A DNA stretch of 64,000 bases from Myrmaecium sp. VS I D KN 1. Lineage: Eukaryota > Ascomycota > Dothideomycetes > Valsariales > Valsariaceae. Positions 55,604 through 64,000 of this stretch are shown here, in pieces (within the stretch, counting starts at the first letter, position 1; each line of letters opens with the position of its first letter). The stretch spans positions 248,001 to 312,000 of the forward strand of contig JADQAV010000008.1 in assembly GCA_019775845.1 (NCBI GenBank), given 5' to 3'. Made by a program: the position numbers and the translations under genes. The notes below the pieces were generated by a model. It saw only the letters and a list, made by a program, of their open reading frames with translations. It was not told the origin of the DNA and made no database searches.

Positions 55604-58033
55604 ATGGCGACCACCGAGGCCGGTACGGATGCGTTCGCGAACGGCAACGACAGCCTGGACGGAGGAATTCCATCTCCGCAAGACCAGCCCAGTTCACCTC
55701 CACCAGTCCAGCCAACTTCGGCGCAAGGCCAGATCCAAATCGATGCGGAGGCGCAACGGCTCGTCAGCGATGTCATGTACTCTGATGTCGGTCCCGCCGT
55801 GCACACTGCTGCTGCTTTGCCAGTGCTAACGCGACCCAGATCGGCGTCAGCACCCTGCTCACCCGCCTGAAACAAAGCATCGCGAGCGCCAGGGTGAGTC
55901 GAACATGCCGGGGCGCATGACTGCGACGCTGACAACGAACCCTCCAGAACTTCGCCGGCTTCCTCAAGAAACGCTCCTCCCTCGAGGAAGAGCACGCCAA
56001 CGGGCTCAAGAAACTCTGCAAGTCCACCCACGATGCCATCCGCTCGCAAGACGCCCGGCAGGGCACATACGCTCGCCAAATGGAGGAGGTCACCCGGGTG
56101 CAGGAGCGGATGGCGGAGAACGGCGTCAAGTTCGCGCTCTCGCTCCACCACATGCACGACGATCTGAGCGAGCTGGCCGGGAACATGGAGCGCGGGCGGA
56201 AACAGTGGAAGTCGCAAGGGCTGGCGGCCGAGAAGAAGGTGACGGACGCGGAGGCCATGATGGAGAAAGCGAAGCACAAGTACGACTCGCTCGCGGAGGA
56301 CTACGACCGCGCGCGGACGGGCGATAAGAGTGCCGGCCGGGTGTTTGGGCTGAAGGGCCCCAAGTCGGCCGCCCAGCATGAGGAGGATCTGCACAGGAAG
56401 GTCCAGGCTGCGGACGCCGACTACGCGTCCAAGGTGCAGAACGCGCAGACGCTCCGGCAGGAACTCATCAATTCCCTGCGGCCTCAGGCGGTCAAGGCGA
56501 TCCAGGAGCTGATCACCGAATGTGACTCGGCGTTGGTGCTACAAGTCCAGAAATACGGTAGGTGACCGACGCTGCGCAGAAAGGAATGCAATGCTGAACA
56601 ACACCTTAGTTGCTTTCAACGAGCGACTACTCCTCGACAATGGCATGCTCGTCAGCCCGGTGCCGATCACCAACTCCACCGACCCCGTGCCTGCAAGCCT
56701 GAGAGAGATCGTGGCCAAGATCGACAATGATAAGGACTTCCAGCAGGACATTGTCAGCCATGTGGCCAGGATACCGCAGCCGAAGGAGATTAAATACGAA
56801 AAGCATCCAGTAAGCTCCTCCTTCCTCCCAGGCCCAATGAATGCGTTCTCATGTATCTCTAGACTCTCGCAACTCCCACCACCGCCCAACCGACACCACC
56901 CTCAATGAACCGACGGACCTCCATGCAGATCACCGCCAACCAGCCCTCGTCCTCGTACAACCCACAACCCTCTCCGTCATCCCCACAACAAAACTCTCCA
57001 TACCAACCCTATCCCACCCAGTACCCTTCCACGCAGAACGTCTCCGCCCCCAGTCCGAGCCCGTACTACCAGCCACAGCCGCAACCACCATCGTACGACC
57101 GGCCCCCGTACCCGACCTCCGCGTCCGAGTCGCGCTCGCCGTACGCCGCGGGCTACAGCAGCAACCCGATGGGCGGAGTGACGCCGACGTACGACGGGGC
57201 GGCAGCGCGGGCGCCGTCACCGGGCATGCCGCCGGTCAAACCCGTGTTCGGCCTGACGCTCGAGGAGCTCTTCCGACGGGACGGCACGCCGGTGCCGATG
57301 GTGGTCTACCAGTGCATCCAGGCCGTCGACCTGTTCGGCCTCGACGTCGAGGGCATCTACCGCATGTCCGGCAACGCGAACCACGTCCAGGCGTTGAAGG
57401 CGCAGTTCGATTACGGTGAGTTTTTCGTGCCCCTTCACCACACCTCCAGTTTCCCTCTGTCGAGACTAACCCCCCCATTTCTCCTCTCGACTTAGACGCC
57501 CAATCCGTCGACTTCCGCAACCCAGAAGCCTTCTACCACGACGTCAACAGCGTGACAGGGCTGCTGAAGCAATTCCTCCGCGAACTCCCCGACCCCGTCC
57601 TGACACGGGAAAACTACCAACGATTTATCGAAGCCGCCCGTGCGTTTTCCCCCCTCCCCCCCCCCCCCAAGGAAAAACCCCCCATCCCCCCCAGCAGAAA
57701 AAAAAGCCCGCCCCCCCCCCCATCCCCCCGCTAACCAACCCCCAAATCCCAGGAATCGACGACGACACCACCCGCCGCGACGCCCTGCACGCCCTCATCA
57801 ACGAGCTGCCGGACCCGCACTACGCCACCTTGCGGGCCTTGGTCCTGCACCTCCACCGCGTGCTCGAGCACCAGGCCACCAACCGCATGTCGGCCGGCAA
57901 CCTGGCCGTCTGCATCGCGCCCACGCTCATGGGCGACCCCCCCGGCACGGCGGGCATGTTGGACATGGGTCTCCAACCGAGGGTGGTGGAGACCGTGGTC
58001 GCGAATGCGTTGCAGATTTTTGATGAGGATTGA
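55604..58033 (+). CDS. RGD1: F-BAR and RhoGAP domain protein, Rgd1 type, 674 aa
   Basis: Seven exons: 55604-55786, 55840-55893, 55948-56557, 56610-56809, 56863-57415, 57496-57639 and 57753-58033, all in frame. An acidic, Pro/Gln-rich N-terminus (1-50) leads into an F-BAR domain (about 50-300: TLLTRLKQSIASARNFAGFL, KKRSSLEEEHANGLKKLC). A Ser/Pro/Tyr-rich linker follows (about 350-470), then a RhoGAP domain (about 475-670) with the arginine finger in GIYRMSG (near residue 516) and the NLAVCIAPTLMG motif. Yeast Rgd1 has the same architecture and length; it activates GTP hydrolysis by Rho3 and Rho4 at polarity sites, bound to phosphoinositide membranes through the F-BAR. Intron 1 has an unusual 5' site, GTCGGT, but a perfect GCTAAC branch and CCCAG. 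Intron 6 (113 nt) is full of C runs. Confidence 0.9.
57654..57732 (+). repeat. Poly-C and CCCCCA low-complexity tract in RhoGAP intron 6
   Basis: Runs of up to 13 C, broken by AAGG, AAAAA and TCCCCCCA, fill most of the sixth intron of the RhoGAP gene before its CTAAC branch site. Likely to be length-variable and error-prone in sequencing. Confidence 0.85.
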
Positions 58034-58687
58034 TTGGGGGGGTTTTGGGGGTTTGTTTTTGTTTGCTGTGCCTTGGAAGTGCGAAGGGGATGCTGTCCAA
58101 CTCCGGCGTCTTGTCTTGTCGTATCTACCTATCTATTCGATATATCAACTGGAATCCATCTACATCCCTCTGCTGACCTACTATCTCGCCTTCGTCCTCG
58201 CAGCCCGTCCACCGCCCTTATTCATGCGCCTGTCCTTACTGTTTCTTACATCTTCCTTGCTACCTCCGCCCACGCACCGCGTAATCGCAGCGCTATCGGT
58301 GCGTCATCACTCAATCACAAACACACTGGCACGTTCCATCTCTCCATTCAACCCTTCTCGGCTACGCTAGGAAGAAGCTACATAGACAGCCGAATCACGA
58401 AGTGGACGGGATGACGCGAGTGCACACGGTGGCGGTGCGGCGAGAGAGAAAAAAGCAAAGCCCAAAAGAAAGAGATGTGGAAAATTGTGTTTCATTCATT
58501 TCCGTGCTGCCTGAATAGAAGAAGAGAGAAGCTCAACTGAACGCTCGTCATGCGAGAGGCCGCCTACGGTGAGCACGAAACGCACCAACGCCTGCTCCGA
58601 TGCATGCACTCAAAGACGATTGCCTCACAGTCGAATCGCTAAGGGATGGACCGGTTTTTAGACACCTGCCCATCACATCCATTCAAC
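58034..58687. other. Convergent intergenic region
   Basis: 654 bp between two genes that converge (RhoGAP plus, RRT8-like minus). It must hold both 3' ends. Plus-strand short frames here are not supported. No clear terminator motif. Confidence 0.5.
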
Positions 58688-59595
58688 CTACTCGTCCTTC
58701 CCCTGACCAGCAGCCTGCGCCTTCTGCCTCAAACCCGGAGCCGTCCCCTGTCTCTTCTCCAACTCGCACGCCCACAGCGCCGCGCCAACCTGGTTGGTAA
58801 ACGCAAAGAAGACGCTCGCCACAGGGATGAGCTCCAAGAGCACAGCCGGGATGCCAAACGCCGTGTACGCGCCGCGATGCTTCTCCACCCAGCTCTCCTT
58901 CTCATGCTTGCCCATGCTCTTGAGCTGGAAGTAGCGGGCGTGCGCCTGGGGGCCGTACGTCTTGCCTTGCATGATGATGAAGATGAGGGTGCCGACGACG
59001 GGGATGAAGTTGAGCGGGAGGTAGAGGAAGTAGGTGATGATGGCCTTGGGGGTGAGCTTGTTGAAGGGCTTCTTGATCAGCTTGCCCAGCTTGACCATCG
59101 GGTCGCTGCCGCCCTTCATGTCGCGTCCGCTGCTGAGCAGGCCTGTCATGTTCTCGCTGGCGAGGGTGCCGTCGAAGGTGTCGATCAGGGCGTCATCGAT
59201 GAGCAGGGTCTTGCTGAGGAAGTTGAAGAGGGTGCTGCTTTCGGACAGCACGAGCGCGATCGTGGTGATGGCGGCCAAGGGGCCGTTGACGATGGAAAGA
59301 ACGGCGGCTTGGGGGAAGTAGGTGAAGACGAACATGAAGGTCGTGACGCCGATGCCCAGGGTCAGGGTGGGAGCGAGCTTCCGAAGGAGAGGCTTTTGCA
59401 AGCTGGGATGCGACAGGTAATAGTAGATGCCCTGATAAAGTCAGGATTCGATTCACGATGAAGGCCGCCTACGTGGAAAAGAGCAGGACATACCTTGATC
59501 GGATACCAGTACGCGCCTGAGCGAGCTGCCTCCTCGGCCAGCGCCCTGACGCGTTCGGCCTCCTCTTTGGCAGTTTCGCGGACTCTGTCGGCCAT
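58688..59595 (-). CDS. RRT8/LDS-like multi-pass membrane protein, 281 aa
   Basis: Two exons, 59494-59595 and 58688-59431, with a 62-nt phase-0 intron (GTATGT...TATCAG) joining AYWYPIK|GIYYYLSHPSL. A charged amphipathic helix starts it (MADRVRETAKEEAERVRALA), then about four to five hydrophobic segments: TLTLGIGVTTFMFVFTYFPQ, AVLSIVNGPLAAITTIALVL, AIITYFLYLPLNFIPVVGTL and AFGIPAVLLELIPVASVFFA. YLPLNFIPVVGTL and the LLELIPVAS loop are typical of the fungal RRT8/LDS1/LDS2 group (EI24/CysZ-like fold), annotated in yeast as outer spore wall or lipid-droplet proteins. In a filamentous fungus the role is probably at ER, lipid droplets or cell wall, not specifically spores; this is inference. The C-terminus is short and hydrophilic (LRQKAQAAGQGKDE). 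Confidence 0.8.
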
Positions 59596-61297
59596 GGCGA
59601 ATGGCAATGTAGCTGATTGAGAAGTATTGGCGTAGTCAGCGAGCAGATAGCATTCAAAGAATCTTGTTTGTGAAGTGATGAGAATGAGAGCGACAAGAAC
59701 TTGAGGTTGTGTTCTTTCGGTTGCGACACAGAGAAAAGAGGAATGCGCGGTGGTTGTGCTGCTGCAGCAAATTGACGTCATCCCTCATCATGGTCGCCGG
59801 AGCCTTGTAGAATTCCAATCAGGCACGAATATCTCGCCTCAGGCACACATACAAAAGAGACGTCGCCACAATTCAACAACCCAGCACAGCCCCAACGCGG
59901 AGGGCCCCCCGTCACCGACGACGTGATGAAAGAGAGGTTTTGCTCAGCTCGCTCCACTCGCTCGCCCTATGATCGTGATCTCAAAGGGACGAAAACAACC
60001 TCATTCACTCCATCGTCATGGTGCATGCTTTGTGCGGCCTTGTCACTTGGCATCGGGAGTCGATCCTTTCTGCTTTGTTTGCTCCTGTCCACTCATCGCG
60101 GGATCCAGACCTTTTCCTCGCAGAGGGCGTGGAGAATGAGGCTGGAAGTCTCGACTACAGGTATATTTTGACTTTGTAGGTCGTTATGCCATATTCTCCG
60201 TTGCGAACCTGGATGAGGCTGTAGCGGGAGAGCTTCCGGATTGGACAGATCACTATATACCTGGACAGGCCACACCTCACCATATACTTCAGAACACTAC
60301 AGTATGATACGAATATCTACCTGATGCAATACGAGAACATCATGCCGTGACCATCCCGAGACTTGGATCTTCCACCATTCACTTGGCTGCTTCTCCCCGT
60401 TCCAGAAATAAACCCAGAGACAAGACCGAAACGAGAAACAAGAAGAAAAGCCATGCATAAAATGACGGAAGGCAAAGCAGGGATGCACTCCCAAAGGGGC
60501 TCAGATTATGATGATGCTCTACTCTTGTACGGCTTCCTCACAAACCATTCGGAAGTGGTGAGGTCGGGATTGTCTCTGCTTCTGCCTTGATTCGCTTTGC
60601 ATGCCCCACAGCCGTAGGGCTGGCCAATCCCCGCGGCGCGGGTGAACTGCCCCCGCACCCATTGGCGTCATCGCTGTGGCTGTGGCTTGAGCGATCTTTT
60701 GTCCCTGGATGACGATGGATTGACCTTTCCAAACGCACTTTACTACCAGTTGATTGTTTACAGTATGTGTATTTCTTCTTTTCCAAGAAATACTGAAGAT
60801 TTCCTCGGTGTGAACACACACTCTTTGTATCTGTAACCTATTTCCCAATTCGAATCAAAATATTTATGGAAATAAAGCAATAATGAAGGGTAAGCTACGC
60901 CTTAGAACATATCATACCGTCTATGGTCCAGCCAGATCTCATCCTCTCCACTCAGCCCCGCACGTGAACGGAACTGGGTCCCTTACCGTAGCTTATGTAC
61001 TACTGTTTACCATGGGTAAATGACCTCAGCCACTCACTCCTAATACCTGTTACTACGTACCTTGCGACGCTGTGGCTGGACCATGGACTGACCTTCTCTT
61101 CATCCCTGCCGTTGCGCTCGTCACGGTAGGTAGAAGGCGCCATCCCTTTGCTCTGCCTTACCTTCCTGCCTTCCCCGCCTCCCCTGCCCTGTCATGCTTG
61201 CCTTCCCTGCCAGGCCAACTCTCTCCCTCTCCGTGCAGTCTGTCCATCGCGTGCGCTCACGGTGACGTAGCCATTCGCACCTTCCAAGCTCCCCCCG
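59596..61297. other. Intergenic, no gene supported
   Basis: The left part holds the RRT8-like promoter. 60500-60870 has short conflicting frames on both strands (minus 60519-60848, plus 60363-60836). 61100-61260 becomes CT-rich on the plus strand, leading to the promoter of the DPR-motif gene. No repeat or RNA gene seen. Confidence 0.4.
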
Positions 61298-61304
61298 TAT
61301 AAGA
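61298..61304 (+). promoter_or_regulatory. TATA box of the DPR-motif gene
   Basis: TATAAGA preceded by a run of C, 160 bp upstream of the chosen ATG and followed by a strongly CT-rich leader (61305-61345). This looks like a well-expressed or inducible fungal promoter, consistent with a stress protein. Confidence 0.45.
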
Positions 61305-61457
61305 GCTTCTCTCTGCTCCGCCAAATCCTTCTCTCTCTCTCCCATTCTTCAAAAATCAAACACAAATTCACGAACCCTTTGGAACATCCATTTGATCCCA
61401 CATTCCAATTCCATTCCTGAAACACCCTTTCCACCACAACCAACTCCATCCATCATC

Positions 61458-62358
61458 ATGCAGAAGGCCAAGGAACTCGTCGACAAGGTCATCCACCCCC
61501 ACGAGGAGACCACCGCCTCCCATTCCACCAACGCCGGTCCTCACAACAGCAACGTCGCCAACAAGGTCGATCCCCGGGTCGACTCGGATCGTGACGGTCG
61601 TTACGGCCAGCAGTATGCCACCGAGGGCCAGACTCACCGCACCGAAGGCCCCCACAACAGCGACCTCCTGAACAAGGCTGACCCTCGCGTTGACTCGGAC
61701 CGTGACGGCTCCCGCAACTACGGTGCTGCTTCTCACGCTCCCGGCGGTACCTACGCCGGCTCTGGCACCACCGGCCATACTGGCCCCGCTCACTTGACCG
61801 GCGGAACCCACACCGGCACCCACGGAACTCACACTGGCGCCGGCGGTCTCGGCACGGGCCCGACTCACAGCGGCCCGCACACCACTCACACTGCCAACGC
61901 GCTCGACCCTCGCGTCGACACCGGCCTTGGTGGCTCGCACAGCCTCGGCAGCTCTGGCTACACCGGCACCGGTACCGGTTACGATGGCACCTCGCACACC
62001 ACCGGCCCTCACTCGAGCAGCCTCGCCAACAAGGCCGACCCGCGAGTCGACTCGGACCGCGACGGCTCCCGCAACTACGGCGCTGCACAGTACAGTGCGG
62101 GCAGCGGTGCCAACACCTACGGCTCCGGTCCGACGCACACCACCGGTGCTGGCGGATACAATGAGAGCGGCCTTCCGGGCCAAGCTCCCAACACCGCGGG
62201 CCCTCACAAGGTAATTCACTCTCACACACCGTCTCGTTCCCATGAAGCCGTATGCTGACATCTCTCAGTCCGATCTTTTGAACAAGGCCGACCCCCGTGT
62301 CGACTCGGACCTGGACGGTAGCCGCACCGTCGGCGGCAACGCCACCTACAACGCGTAG
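61458..62358 (+). CDS. Dehydrin-like DPR-motif stress protein, 280 aa
   Basis: Two exons, 61458-62210 and 62269-62358, with a 58-nt phase-0 intron (GTAATT...GCTGAC...CTCTCAG) joining GPHK|SDLLNKADPRVD. Five copies of GPH.S.L.NKADPRVDSDRD (then GS, with RNYG in two) occur, four in exon 1 and one split by the intron; copy 3 is degenerate (LDPRVDTGLGG). Between them is a Gly/Thr/His-rich linker (GGTYAGSGTTGHTGPAHLTG). The start is a short amphipathic helix, MQKAKELVDKVIHPHEE. There is no signal peptide or membrane segment and Cys is absent, so it is very hydrophilic. This matches the dehydrin-like DprA/DprB proteins of Aspergillus, which protect against osmotic, oxidative and pH stress. ATG 61458 is preferred to an in-frame one at 61392, whose extra residues read as leader. 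I infer a cytosolic or peroxisomal protectant. Confidence 0.8.
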
Positions 62359-63466
62359 GCCCCTCCTTGCTTTTCCACCCAGCGCACACCCTTTACGACA
62401 CGGCCAACATCTTAACTTCTCTTGTTCTTCCTCGACCCTTAGATCCTCTTCTTCTGGTGGACCTCCGGATGCGGCAACGCACACGCCCACCGAGTTCCGC
62501 AGGCGCAGCGGCTCCTTCGCCGACAGCGGGTCCGACTTTCACTCCCGTCACGGCGGTCGCAGGGGCTCTCTGGTTGAGGCCGAGAAGGCCTATGGCCCAG
62601 GTCATCGGTAGAGGGGACGTTTTTTGTTGCTGGGCGGAGTGCATCGGGTCCTTTCTCACGATTGATGACTCTTATTTCCTCGGTTGTGCTTTTCCTCGGC
62701 AAAATGAACGAACATGATGATACCTCCCCCTAATCCGCCGGCTGTGAGCCTGGGTGGATTCTTGTATTTTTAGCGATATCAATAACGGAATGAAACAAAA
62801 AAGCTCTTTCGCATTGCGAGAGGGCAGATTGCTTTCTTCAATGGATGGCGAATGAAAACTGATCGTTTCTGACTTGGTGAATTGTGAATCGTGGACGAGA
62901 TAACCGGACTGCTGTGGTACGGTGAGGAGTGAGCAGCAACCTGTGCATTGCGTGCAGTAGTGAAGCGAAACAGGAACGACGAAGACAAGGCCGATCCTTT
63001 CGTGCGTCATCCATCACTTCTCATCTTGGCTTGCTCCATGTCCGTCTACAGAAAAGCAACACGAAGTGGCTGAAGGAGAAAAAGAAAGAGAAAAAAGAAA
63101 AAGGACCATGCGCACAGGATCTAGAAATAGAAAAAGATAAAAAAAAAAACACGTCCCCTCTCTAATTAAATCAAGAATAATATGTACTCTCTCTACGTGG
63201 ATATGTGCAATCTAAGATATTAAGAACTTTTTGACTTCCCTTCGTCATCTGGGAACGATACATTCCGCCCAACGTCAAACTTTTGTCTTTGTCGGTGGAA
63301 GGGACGCGAGCTGCCGAATCTCAAGGGTTGAAGGGGGACATTTGACGGCCCGACGCGGAACGCGAGCGCGTCAAACCTACGCGCTTCCCACTCCAGCTGC
63401 ACCCATTGACCGCTACGCAACGCAGCACACCCCCCATTGACCTCTCCATGAGAAGCCCCCACCGCT
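62359..63466. other. Intergenic, no gene supported
   Basis: It begins with the 3' UTR of the DPR-motif gene. Frames at 62297-62611 (plus) and 62393-62702 (minus) are shadows of GC-rich sequence. 63080-63145 is A-rich. The left end of the convergent symporter gene lies at 63467. Confidence 0.45.
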
Positions 63467-64000
63467 CTAAAAGAACTTCCCCGGCTTCCCCCCATCCACC
63501 CCGGTAACCGAGACGCTATTCTCACGGCTCTCATCGCCCGGAACCACCAGCACCGGCTCGGACATCGGGAGCGGTTTATCCAGCGCCGTGAACGGTGTGC
63601 CGGTGGCGCGGGCGTAAATGTACAGCGCCGCGACGCGGACGCAGAACGCCGCGAGCGCCCAGAGGAGGGCGCCGACGGGGGCGGCGACGAAGGCGCCGAA
63701 GGCGGCCCAGTCGTTGGCGTACAGGCCGTTTTCGAGGAGGATGAGGTTGGCGGCGAGGCGGGCATCGCCGGCGTAGTAGACCAGGCCGAAGAGGAAGACG
63801 GAAAGGATGCCGCCGAGCCCCCCGACGACGACCTCGAAGCCGCGCAGGGCGTGGAAGCGGTCGCTCAGGCCGAGGACGAGGACGGGGATGACGGCGGCGG
63901 AGAGGAGGTCGCTGATCAGGTAGACCTGCAGGATGTCCGGGGACTTGAGGGCGACGACGATGGTGGGGATGATGATCAGGACGACGGCGGCGCGGATCCA
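63467..64000 (-). CDS. Sodium/solute symporter (SSS family), C-terminal part
   Basis: A minus-strand frame open from the window's right edge to TAG at 63467: 177 residues, no start inside, so it is truncated by the window only. It reads WIRAAVVLIIIPTIVVALKS, PDILQVYLISDLLSAAVIPV, LVLGLSDRFHALRGFEVVVG, GLGGILSVFLFGLVYYAGDA..., LLENGLYANDWAAFGAFVAA, PVGALLWALAAFCVRVAALY and a tail starting TGTPFTALDKPLP. Four to five membrane segments and the ALKS-DILQ-LISDL...P.L.LGL pattern fit the last helices of fungal solute:sodium symporters related to the urea transporter Dur3. Substrate and full length are unknown. The hydrophilic C-terminus ends DGGKPGKFF. It is convergent with the DPR-motif gene, 1.1 kb away. 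Confidence 0.72.
   Translation of the reverse strand, partial: WIRAAVVLIIIPTIVVALKSPDILQVYLISDLLSAAVIPVLVLGLSDRFHALRGFEVVVGGLGGILSVFLFGLVYYAGDARLAANLILLENGLYANDWAAFGAFVAAPVGALLWALAAFCVRVAALYIYARATGTPFTALDKPLPMSEPVLVVPGDESRENSVSVTGVDGGKPGKFF

Noticed and set aside
55549-56394. 281-codon minus-strand ORF over the RhoGAP F-BAR region
   Set aside because: Leu/His/Arg-rich shadow of high-GC codons; the plus-strand spliced F-BAR reading is far stronger.
61489-62490. Long minus-strand ORFs opposite the DPR-motif gene
   Set aside because: Cys/Arg-rich and Gly/Val-rich translations are antisense shadows of the repetitive GC-rich gene.
63220-63765. 181-codon minus-strand Ser/Pro/Arg-rich ORF
   Set aside because: It is in a different frame from the symporter reading, which continues to the window edge with clear membrane segments.

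Overview
The window looks like nuclear DNA of a filamentous ascomycete (Pezizomycotina). Three things point there: short GT-AG introns of 50-115 nt with CTAAC-type branch sites, pyrimidine-rich leaders in front of ATGs, and a 14.7 kb AT-rich block that almost lacks CpA and TpG, the signature of repeat-induced point mutation (RIP). A dothideomycete is possible but I cannot fix the species.

Layout. 1-761 is ordinary DNA with no gene seen. 762-15505 is the RIP-saturated block; its elements are too degraded to name. 15550-15970 holds three copies of a ~135-140 bp tandem repeat at the block's edge. 16655-16978 is a small minus-strand gene. 17541-22668 is the most unusual object here: about 31 tandem copies of an intron-like unit (5' splice site, fixed gap of 34-44 nt, branch site), diverged in sequence but rigid in spacing. 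22.7-33.3 kb is gene-poor, with one two-exon gene (26648-27627) and a decayed tandem repeat (30.2-32.6 kb). 33350-35078 encodes a DHA1 major facilitator transporter. 35.1-48.7 kb is again gene-poor: weak ORFs, pyrimidine-rich DNA with splice signals, decayed repeats, and GGCGA-type minisatellites facing opposite ways around a 2.2 kb segment. 48.7-53 kb has one small conserved-looking gene, a gene model interrupted by an 18-nt GT...AG insert, the 3' part of a spliced gene and a 167 bp tandem duplication. 54.3-64 kb is a conventional gene-rich stretch: a PNPOx-like flavin split-barrel protein, divergent from an F-BAR/RhoGAP of the Rgd1 type, an RRT8-like membrane protein, a dehydrin-like DPR-motif stress protein, and the C-terminal part of a sodium/solute symporter that runs off the window.

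The recognised genes are separate housekeeping, stress and transport functions, and I see no metabolic cluster. The discovery candidate is the tandem intron array. Its last units are complete-looking introns (branch-to-AG about 25 nt, often through a CCCC/GGGG stem). Its middle units form A-B dimers and largely lack a nearby AG, and three of them have their first AG directly abutting the next GT. Whether it is a multi-intron non-coding RNA, an introner-like element nest or a relic needs RNA data.
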